From the NCBI GenBank assembly GCA_018883065.1, contig VEQT01000016.1:1-45418 (forward strand): 45,418 bases of DNA, read 5' to 3'. Under the pieces are notes generated by a model. It did no database searches. It saw nothing but the letters and a program-made list of their open reading frames with translations, and had not been told where the DNA came from. Position numbers and translations under genes: made by a program. This document shows positions 33,920 through 40,518 of this stretch, one piece after another; the first letter of the stretch is position 1; every line of letters starts with the position of its first letter. Source of the stretch: Flavobacterium sp. (lineage in GTDB: Bacteria; Bacteroidota; Bacteroidia; Flavobacteriales; Flavobacteriaceae).

Positions 33920-33976
33920 AACCACGCGAAGGGATTCGCGCGTGAGCGATGGGAAGGGATTCGCGCGTGAGCGATG
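33920..33976 (+). repeat. Two tandem REP hairpins, right of RAYT
   Basis: A 24-bp unit occurs twice, at 33928-33951 and 33953-33976 (period 25 bp), beginning GAAGGGATTCGCG and ending GTGAGCGATG. The first copy has the extra 5' arm ACCACGC, which completes the CGCGAA-GGGA-TTCGCG hairpin. It lies 4 bp after the RAYT stop codon and is inverted relative to the left REP at 33283-33310. Confidence 0.8.
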
Positions 33977-34136
33977 AAAATTCCAAAATCAAAAAACGAA
34001 AAGCGAACCTTCGGGACTAATGTCTAGATTTTTGAATCAGACGGTTACTACAATACTGAATGTTTAAATTGTTAAATTATTCAATTTTTAAATCATCTAG
34101 AACTGACAACTTAAAACTTAATAAACACACCCCCAA

Positions 34137-34152
34137 CCCCTCTCGAGAGGGG
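34137..34152. repeat. Perfect 16-bp palindrome
   Basis: CCCCTCTCGAGAGGGG in an AT-rich setting, preceded by CACACCCCCAAC. It could fold as a strong hairpin but has no T run. It may act as a terminator-like barrier for galE or be a repeat fragment. Confidence 0.5.
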
Positions 34153-34276
34153 AGTTTGCAGAAGTATACTATGTACTTTTACACTTTCGACTTGCAACTT
34201 TTGACTTTCGACTAAACTAGTTCTTAGTATACTACTGCAAATCAAATATCAACAATCAACACTCGTTAATCGTTAA

Positions 34277-35290
34277 TTAAGAACGTATCTTCTGCTCCCA
34301 CTTCCAGGCACTAGCCAAGGCATCTTCGAGCGTAGATTGTGCTTTCCAACCTAAAATTTGGTTGGCTTTATCGGTGTTGGCGTAGGCCGAGATAACATCG
34401 CCTTCGCGGCGGCCCACGATTTTGTAGGGTAATTTTTGTCCGCTCACTTTTTCAAAAGCCGAAATCACATCCAATACCGAACTTCCCGTACCCGTGCCCA
34501 AATTGAATATTTCTATTTTTTGGTTATTTTTCTTTTGGAGTAATCGCTGTAAAGCCACCACATGCGCTTTGGCCAAATCGACCACATGGATGTAATCGCG
34601 AATAGCAGTTCCGTCGGGAGTAGGATAATCATCTCCATAAACCGATAATTCCTGACGAAGTCCAATACCGGTTTGGGTAATATAAGGCACTAAATTTTGC
34701 GGAACACCCAAGGGTAATTCACCAATTTCGGCCGAAGGATGGGCGCCTATCGGATTGAAATAACGCAATAAAATGGCATTGATGCCACTCACTTTGGCTA
34801 CGTCTTGTATGATCTCTTCGCCAATTTGTTTGGTGTTTCCGTAGGGAGACATGGCTACCTGAATCGAGGCGTCTTCTGTGATTGGCATTTTTTCTGCTTG
34901 GCCATACACAGTACAAGAAGAACTAAATATAAAATGAGCTTTTTGTTTTTGTTGCAAGGCCTGCAATACATATACCAAAGCATTAATGTTGTTTTCGTAA
35001 TACAACAACGGATTCTCTACCGATTCACCCACCGCTTTTGAAGCAGCAAAATGAATTAAACCGGCCACATCAGTATGTCGGGCAAAAAAAGATTCTACAG
35101 CAGATTTATGGCGCAAATCGAGTTCTTCAAAATGGGGTTTAATCCCGGTAATGGCAACAATGCCGTTGATGACCTCGGTTGAGGAATTGGAAAGATTATC
35201 AATTATTATTACTTCAAATCCTTCTTGTTGTAATTCGACTACGGTGTGCGAACCAATAAATCCTAATCCTCCTGTTACGACTACTTTCAT
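34277..35290 (-). CDS. galE: UDP-glucose 4-epimerase
   Basis: A 337-aa extended short-chain dehydrogenase that interconverts UDP-glucose and UDP-galactose with tightly bound NAD. The NAD motif GGLGFIGSH is at residues 7-15. The catalytic Tyr-x3-Lys is Y150-K154 (SPYGNTK), with the supporting Ser in SSSCTVYG near 123. Length is standard. The gene follows the DegT-type aminotransferase by 89 bp on the same strand, suggesting a role in supplying sugar nucleotides for surface glycans. Confidence 0.96.
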   Translation of the reverse strand: MKVVVTGGLGFIGSHTVVELQQEGFEVIIIDNLSNSSTEVINGIVAITGIKPHFEELDLRHKSAVESFFARHTDVAGLIHFAASKAVGESVENPLLYYENNINALVYVLQALQQKQKAHFIFSSSCTVYGQAEKMPITEDASIQVAMSPYGNTKQIGEEIIQDVAKVSGINAILLRYFNPIGAHPSAEIGELPLGVPQNLVPYITQTGIGLRQELSVYGDDYPTPDGTAIRDYIHVVDLAKAHVVALQRLLQKKNNQKIEIFNLGTGTGSSVLDVISAFEKVSGQKLPYKIVGRREGDVISAYANTDKANQILGWKAQSTLEDALASAWKWEQKIRS

Positions 35291-35314
35291 GAAATATAAT
35301 TTTAAATTTTGATT

Positions 35315-35370
35315 AGCCCTGATAGAGCCGGCATCCTCGCGATTTAGCGCGAGATACAGGCGAAAGCAGG
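35315..35370. repeat. Hairpin-forming element between galE and aminotransferase
   Basis: The core CTCGCG-ATTTAG-CGCGAG (about 35336-35353) is a perfect 6-bp stem with a 6-nt loop. It is flanked by GATAGAGCCGGCATC and ATACAGGCGAAAGCAGG, which look like arms of a longer imperfect palindrome. The form resembles a family of hairpin repeats I remember from Flavobacterium intergenic DNA. It could also affect readthrough from the aminotransferase gene into galE. Confidence 0.5.
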
Positions 35371-35379
35371 AAAAAGCTA

Positions 35380-36513
35380 CTACTTGTTTAAATAGGTTAA
35401 AACGGCGTTGGTAATGAAATTAATTTGCTCGGCATCGAGTTCGGTGTGCATAGGCAACGACAAAACTTCGTTTACCAATTGGTTTGTAATCGGAAAATCG
35501 GCCTCTTGGTAACGCACATCGGCATAGGCTTTTTGGCTGTGTAATGGAATGGGGTAATAAATTGCACAAGGTATCCCTTGGTCAAGTAAATGTTGCATCA
35601 AGCCATCGCGATCGGCATTGATGATGCGCAGCGTGTACTGATGAAATACATGGCAATCACAGATTTCGCATATACTGGGTGCAATAATATTTGGATGCCC
35701 TTCGAACGCTTTGCTGTAGGCACGGGCTGCATGCTGGCGCGCCGCATTATATTGATCTAACAACGGCAATTTGGCATTAAGTACCGCGGCTTGAATACTG
35801 TCTAATCGAGAATTTACCCCTACTACATCGTGGTGATACCGCACATACATCCCGTGATTGACAATCCCTCGCAAGGTATGTGCTAAGGCATCATCGTTGG
35901 TAAAAATGGCACCACCATCGCCATAGCATCCTAGGTTTTTGGAAGGAAAAAACGAAGTGGCTCCTACATGTCCAATGGTTCCGGCTTTCTTTTTGCTGCC
36001 GTCAGAGAATCGGCAATTGGCGCCAATCGCTTGGGCATTGTCTTCAATCACAAATAAATTATGCTCCTCGGCCACCCGCATGATCGCTTCCATATTGGCT
36101 GCACGACCAAACAAATGAACGGGCACAATAGCTTTGGTTTTGGGCGTAATGGCTTTCTTAATGGCTTCAATAGAAATGTTCATGTTATGTAACTCTACAT
36201 CAACCAAAACGGGAGTCAGTTGCAACAACGCGATTACTTCGACCGTGGCGGCAAAAGTAAAATCGGCAGTAATTACTTCATCGCCGGGTTGCAATCCCAA
36301 TCCCATCATGGCAATTTGTAACGCATCGGTTCCATTGGCACAAGGAATTACATGTTTTACACCCAAATACTCTTCTAGATTTTTCTGAAAGGCATGCACC
36401 TGTGGACCATTGATATAAGAGGTATTATCGAGGATTTCTTGAATAGATGTATTGACTGTTTCTTTGATGTGTTCGTACTGACCTTTGAGGTCGACCATTT
36501 GAATTTTTTTCAT
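35380..36513 (-). CDS. DegT/DnrJ/EryC1/StrS-family sugar aminotransferase
   Basis: A 377-aa PLP enzyme that aminates keto-sugar nucleotides. The PLP lysine is K192 in FFPSKNLGCYGDGG. D158 (IEDNAQ) is placed to contact the PLP ring nitrogen, and the N terminus has the family NGTDAL phosphate-binding turn. It is close to WbpE/WlbC-type enzymes making diaminated uronic acids, but the exact sugar is not decidable. It has a TAGTTTTG -7 box and lies upstream of galE. Confidence 0.92.
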   Translation of the reverse strand: MKKIQMVDLKGQYEHIKETVNTSIQEILDNTSYINGPQVHAFQKNLEEYLGVKHVIPCANGTDALQIAMMGLGLQPGDEVITADFTFAATVEVIALLQLTPVLVDVELHNMNISIEAIKKAITPKTKAIVPVHLFGRAANMEAIMRVAEEHNLFVIEDNAQAIGANCRFSDGSKKKAGTIGHVGATSFFPSKNLGCYGDGGAIFTNDDALAHTLRGIVNHGMYVRYHHDVVGVNSRLDSIQAAVLNAKLPLLDQYNAARQHAARAYSKAFEGHPNIIAPSICEICDCHVFHQYTLRIINADRDGLMQHLLDQGIPCAIYYPIPLHSQKAYADVRYQEADFPITNQLVNEVLSLPMHTELDAEQINFITNAVLTYLNK

Positions 36514-36537
36514 CAGAAAGTGGGTTTAAAAACAGCG

Positions 36538-36545
36538 CAAAACTA
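36538..36545 (-). promoter_or_regulatory. -7 box of sugar aminotransferase promoter
   Basis: Minus-strand TAGTTTTG, matching TAnnTTTG, 24 bp before the ATG at 36513. Confidence 0.5.
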
Positions 36546-36612
36546 CTAATTTAATGCGGATCACCCTAAAAATTATAGAATTGATGTATTTTAGCGACAC
36601 AATTTTTACCCT

Positions 36613-37848
36613 ATGTATTTTCTCTATTCTTTATTGCTGCGCGGAATTGAAAAGGTATTGCCAATTTCGGGTTTCTTTAGCAAGAAAATGAAACAATTTG
36701 TGGCTGGCCGTTCGACAACTTTTGCACGTTTGGCAGCCAGCATTCATGCACAAGACAAAAGCATTTGGTTTCATGCAGCTTCTCTTGGCGAATACGAGCA
36801 AGGTCTTCCGGTGATGGAAGCAATTAAAAAACAATATCCACAACATAAAATAGTGTTGAGTTTTTTTTCGCCTTCGGGTTATGAGGTACGCCAAAACAAT
36901 ACAATAGCCGACGTAACGGTCTATTTGCCTTTGGATACGCCAAAAAATGCCAAACGGTTTATTGACAAAATCAATCCCGAAAAAGTTTTTTTCATTAAAT
37001 ATGAATATTGGCCGAATTATTTGAAAATATTGGCCGAAAAACAAATTAAAACCTATTTGATTTCGGGTGTGTTTAGAGAAAATCAATTGTTTTTCAAATG
37101 GTATGGTGGATTTTACCGCCAAGCCTTAAATGCCTTTAGCTACTTTTTTGTACAAAACGAAAGTTCGAAAAAACTACTTCAACAGCTAGGCAAAACCAAT
37201 GTCATGGTCTCGGGCGATACGCGATTTGATCGAGTGGCTGCTATTTTAGAAAAAGACAATTTGCTTGATTTTATATCCGAATTCAAAAACGAAACACCAA
37301 CGATAGTGGTAGGCAGTTCTTGGCCCAAAGACGAAGGCTTATTGGTGGATTACCTCAACCAATCTGTGCACCCACTCAAGTGGATTATTGCTCCACACAA
37401 CATCAAACCCGAGCAAATCAATTCCTTGAAACAATCGATTCGCAAGAAAACCGTTTTGTTTTCGGAACGCGAAAGCAAAAACCTTGCCGATTATGACGTG
37501 TTTATTATCGATACGATAGGCATATTAACCAAAATATACAGCTATGCTGATTTGGCTTATGTGGGTGGTGGATTTGGTTATCCTGGGGTGCACAACCTCT
37601 TGGAACCGGCTACGTTTGGCGTACCCATTATTTGCGGGCCACATTATAATCACTTTGCCGAAGCTACTGCCTTGGTACAATTGGGCGGTTGTGCTTCTAT
37701 TCTATCGGCACAAGAACTTCAAGAAACATTGGATACGCTTGTTCAAAACGCCGATATTCGCCACGAAAAGGGACACATTTGCCAAACTTTTGTACAAATG
37801 AACACCGGCGCTACTCAAAAAATTATCAACTATACCATTCAAAACTAA
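36613..37848 (+). CDS. waaA: 3-deoxy-D-manno-octulosonic acid (Kdo) transferase
   Basis: A 411-aa GT30 glycosyltransferase on the cytosolic face of the inner membrane that adds Kdo from CMP-Kdo to the lipid A precursor. The N-terminal hydrophobic anchor is followed by WFHAASLGEYEQGLPV, whose Glu is the expected catalytic base. The middle has EYWPNYL and VSGDTRFDR. The C-terminal domain has VGSSWPKDE, APHNIKPEQ, and VGGGFGYPGVHNLLEPA for nucleotide-sugar binding. It shows the window comes from a lipid A-bearing organism. The S46 peptidase starts 5 bp later. Confidence 0.95.
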   Translation: MYFLYSLLLRGIEKVLPISGFFSKKMKQFVAGRSTTFARLAASIHAQDKSIWFHAASLGEYEQGLPVMEAIKKQYPQHKIVLSFFSPSGYEVRQNNTIADVTVYLPLDTPKNAKRFIDKINPEKVFFIKYEYWPNYLKILAEKQIKTYLISGVFRENQLFFKWYGGFYRQALNAFSYFFVQNESSKKLLQQLGKTNVMVSGDTRFDRVAAILEKDNLLDFISEFKNETPTIVVGSSWPKDEGLLVDYLNQSVHPLKWIIAPHNIKPEQINSLKQSIRKKTVLFSERESKNLADYDVFIIDTIGILTKIYSYADLAYVGGGFGYPGVHNLLEPATFGVPIICGPHYNHFAEATALVQLGGCASILSAQELQETLDTLVQNADIRHEKGHICQTFVQMNTGATQKIINYTIQN

Positions 37849-37853
37849 ACTCC

Positions 37854-40004
37854 ATGAAAAAAAGTATTGTATTATTCTTACTCGTATTTATTCAAGTACA
37901 AGCCCAACAAGGCGGCATGTGGATTCCTTCGTTGCTGCAAGGGATGAACGAAAAAGAAATGAAAAGCCTGGGCATGAAAATGTCGATAGCCGATATTTAT
38001 GATGTGAACAAATCGAGTCTCAAAGATGCAGTGCCTCACTTTAATGGTGGCTGTACCTCGGAGGTAATTTCTTCCAAAGGACTATTGCTCACTAACCACC
38101 ATTGCGGATTTGATGCCATACAAACGCATTCATCGGTAGAACACGATTACTTGACCAATGGATTTTGGGCCTATTCGTTGGCCGAAGAATTACCCAACGA
38201 AGATTTGGAAGTGACCTTTATTGTAAAAATTGTGGATGTGACTGCACAAATTACAGAAGGCACTGCCACCCTAGCCACCGAAGCTGAAAAGCAACAAAAG
38301 ATAAAAGAAAATACCACTGCCTTAAACGCCAGTTACCCGAAGGAATCGTGGCAAGAAAACAAAATCAGAACCTTTTATGAAGGCAATCAATATGTGTTGT
38401 TTGTAACCGAAACCTTTAAAGACGTGCGATTGGTAGGCGCTCCACCCAGTTCAATTGGTAAATTTGGATCGGACACCGACAACTGGGTTTGGCCTAGACA
38501 TACCGGAGATTTTTCGCTATTTCGCATTTATGCCGACAAAAACAACCGACCAGCGGCCTACTCCAAAGACAATGTACCCTATACGCCCAAGCACTTTTTA
38601 CCCGTTTCGCTTGATGGTGTAGCTGATGATGATTTTACGCTGGTATTTGGTTATCCCGGAAAAACAAACGAGTACTTGCCTGCCGTTGCCTTAGAGCAAA
38701 TTCTCAACGAATTGAATCCTGCCAAAATTGAAATTCGCGATAAAGCACTAAAAGTTGCCGACGGCTTTATGCGCAAAGATCCAGCGATTAAAATTCAATA
38801 TGCGTCCAAGTATGCGAGCATTGCCAATTATTGGAAAAAATGGATAGGCGAAAGCATGGGACTAAAAAAATCAAATGCCATAGCAGTTAAACAAAAACAA
38901 GAAGTAGCGTTTCAAGAAAAGGTGATAAAAGCCGGCAAACAAGGTGAATACGGAACGCTCTTGGCCGATTTTAAAACCAACTATCAAGCAATTGCGCCTT
39001 ATGCCTTGAGCCGTGATTATTTTGTAGAAATTGTGTTGCGCAATACCGAGTTGCTGCAAGTTTCCTATAAAATGTATCAATTGACACAATTATTGGATAC
39101 CAAAGGCGAACAAGCATTTAATGATCGTAAAGCTAATTTAATTAAGGGGCTCCCCGATTTTTACAAAGATTTTAATGCAGCGGTTGACGAAAAAGTATTC
39201 GAACAACTCCTAAATTTATATGTAAACAAATCACCCAAACAATTTGTTCCTGTGCCTTTGCAACAAGTTTCGGTTCCAGATTTGACAAAATCAATCTACC
39301 AAAACAGCCAACTCACTTCCTATGCAGGCGTACAAAATGTATTGAGCGGCGACACCCAAACGGTGATCAATACACTTAACCAAGATCCCGCCTACCAAAT
39401 CATCAAAGCCATGGCCGATTTATATGTAAAAGAAGTTGCACCTAAATATGAGGAACTGGCTTTAAAGATCTCGGCCTTGCAACGCACCTACATGAAAGCC
39501 CAATTGGAACTTAACAAAGGCGCCCGTTATTTCCCCGATGCCAACAGTACGCTGCGTGTAACTTACGGAAAAGTGAAAGGTTATGACCCCAAAGATGCCA
39601 CTACCTATAAATCGAAAACCTATTTGGATGGGGTGTTAGAAAAATACATCCCCGGCGATTACGAATTTGATGTGCCTAAAAAACTGATTGAATTATACGA
39701 GACCAAAGATTATGGCCCATATGCTGAAAAAGGAGGAATGCCCGTTTGTTTTATTGGTACCAACCACACTACTGGCGGAAATTCAGGTAGTCCGGCACTC
39801 GACGCATACGGCAATTTAATTGGCCTAAATTTTGACCGCGTGTGGGAAGGAACCATGAGTGATTTGTATTACGATCCGGCCATCTGCCGAAACGTAATGG
39901 TGGACATTCGCTATGTTTTGTTCATCATGGACAAATATGCAGGTGCAAAAAACTTAATTAATGAATTAAAGATTGTTCATCCAAAACACAAAAAGAAAAA
40001 ATAA
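37854..40004 (+). CDS. S46-family dipeptidyl-peptidase, DPP11-like
   Basis: A 716-aa periplasmic or surface serine dipeptidyl-peptidase with a signal peptide ending VQAQ (about residue 18). The chymotrypsin-like site shows His in LLTNHHCGF (H82/H83) and Ser644 in GGNSGSPALD. R662, 18 residues after the Ser in LNFDR, is at the position of the Arg that gives P. gingivalis DPP11 its Asp/Glu preference, where DPP7 has Gly. It therefore probably releases dipeptides with acidic P1 residues. It starts 5 bp after waaA and is probably co-transcribed; an open frame extends upstream but only inside waaA. Confidence 0.94.
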   Translation: MKKSIVLFLLVFIQVQAQQGGMWIPSLLQGMNEKEMKSLGMKMSIADIYDVNKSSLKDAVPHFNGGCTSEVISSKGLLLTNHHCGFDAIQTHSSVEHDYLTNGFWAYSLAEELPNEDLEVTFIVKIVDVTAQITEGTATLATEAEKQQKIKENTTALNASYPKESWQENKIRTFYEGNQYVLFVTETFKDVRLVGAPPSSIGKFGSDTDNWVWPRHTGDFSLFRIYADKNNRPAAYSKDNVPYTPKHFLPVSLDGVADDDFTLVFGYPGKTNEYLPAVALEQILNELNPAKIEIRDKALKVADGFMRKDPAIKIQYASKYASIANYWKKWIGESMGLKKSNAIAVKQKQEVAFQEKVIKAGKQGEYGTLLADFKTNYQAIAPYALSRDYFVEIVLRNTELLQVSYKMYQLTQLLDTKGEQAFNDRKANLIKGLPDFYKDFNAAVDEKVFEQLLNLYVNKSPKQFVPVPLQQVSVPDLTKSIYQNSQLTSYAGVQNVLSGDTQTVINTLNQDPAYQIIKAMADLYVKEVAPKYEELALKISALQRTYMKAQLELNKGARYFPDANSTLRVTYGKVKGYDPKDATTYKSKTYLDGVLEKYIPGDYEFDVPKKLIELYETKDYGPYAEKGGMPVCFIGTNHTTGGNSGSPALDAYGNLIGLNFDRVWEGTMSDLYYDPAICRNVMVDIRYVLFIMDKYAGAKNLINELKIVHPKHKKKK

Positions 40005-40228
40005 TATGCAGCATATAACAGATTAAAACCAATAATCTCTGTTAAAACTAAATTTTTATTGTATTTATTGTAAATTTTCCTGCTGTATATTTTTTGGCAC
40101 GATTGTTGTAAAAAGAATTGACGTTGCAATTGATATTTTTTTTGAAATTTTTTTGAAAAAAAAAGTGCTGAATCAAAAAAATTATATCTTTGCCTCGAAT
40201 TAATAATTAACCTTTTATAACTAAAAAG
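40005..40228. other. Intergenic region with promoter of small lipoprotein
   Basis: AT-rich spacer. A weak imperfect hairpin (40016-40044, TAACAG / CTGTTA ends) may end the S46 transcript, but it has no clean T run. Near the right end TATCTTTG (40185-40192) is a good -7 box, 36 bp before the ATG at 40229. Long T and A runs lie between. Confidence 0.45.
40185..40192 (+). promoter_or_regulatory. -7 box of Ala-rich lipoprotein promoter
   Basis: TATCTTTG matches TAnnTTTG, 36 bp before the ATG. A/T tracts upstream are the sort that often boost promoter strength. Confidence 0.55.
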
Positions 40229-40444
40229 ATGAAAAAAGTATTTTTAAGTTTAGCTGTTATCGCTGTAGTAACTGCAGTATCTTGTAAAAAAGCTGAAGCT
40301 CCTGCTGAAGAAGTAGCTGTTGATTCAACTGTTGTTGAAGCTCCTGCTGTTGATTCTGCTGCTGTTGTAGCTGATTCTGCTGCTGTTGCTGCTCCTGCTG
40401 CTGACGCTGCTGCTGCTCCTGCTGCTGCTCCTGCTGCTCACTAG
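40229..40444 (+). CDS. Small Ala/Val/Asp-rich lipoprotein
   Basis: A 71-aa protein with a lipoprotein signal peptide; the lipobox AVSC puts the lipidated Cys at position 19. The mature 53 residues are nearly all Ala, Val, Pro, Asp and Glu in loose repeats (VDSAAVVADSAAV, AAPAADAAAAPAAAPAAH). They are encoded by a run of GCT-type triplets. This looks like an extended, unfolded, acidic linker on a lipid anchor. Similar short acidic Ala-rich lipoproteins are common in Bacteroidota; the function is unknown to me. It has its own promoter and strong terminator. Confidence 0.85.
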   Translation: MKKVFLSLAVIAVVTAVSCKKAEAPAEEVAVDSTVVEAPAVDSAAVVADSAAVAAPAADAAAAPAAAPAAH

Positions 40445-40465
40445 TAGTTAGTAAGACAAAAAAAT

Positions 40466-40491
40466 AAGCCACGAAATTCGTGGCTTTTTTT
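40466..40491. terminator. Terminator between small lipoprotein and AsmA-like gene
   Basis: AAGCCACGAA ATTCGTGGCTT stem followed by T residues on the plus strand; an A-rich run on the left gives T residues on the minus strand, so it can serve both convergent genes. Confidence 0.85.
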
Positions 40492-40518
40492 ATGCGTATT
40501 ATTTTCTATTGCTATGGG

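Larger units (their letters stand above)
33917..34276. other. Intergenic region at right edge of island
   Basis: 360 bp without a gene. After the tandem REPs come AT-rich simple sequence, a perfect 16-bp palindrome CCCCTCTCGAGAGGGG (34137-34152), copies of the AGTATACTA octamer core (34163-34173 and 34226-34234), and a stretch of TTTTGACTTTCGACT-like near-repeats (34178-34215). The 13-mer at 34268-34280 overlaps the galE stop codon and is an inverted copy of 32098-32110. No coding signal was seen. Confidence 0.5.

Noticed and set aside
33928..33976. Possible CRISPR repeats
   Set aside because: Two copies with a 1-bp gap leave no spacer; they match a REP hairpin next to a RAYT instead.
36631..37122. 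Minus-strand 163-codon open frame inside waaA
   Set aside because: The plus strand encodes conserved GT30 motifs throughout this stretch.
37689..37853. Upstream extension of the S46 peptidase frame into waaA
   Set aside because: It would bury the signal peptide; the ATG at 37854 gives the normal N terminus.
40257..40472. Minus-strand open frame of 71 codons rich in Gln and Leu
   Set aside because: It is the antisense of the GCT triplet run in the small lipoprotein gene; the sense frame has a signal peptide, promoter and terminator, the antisense frame none.
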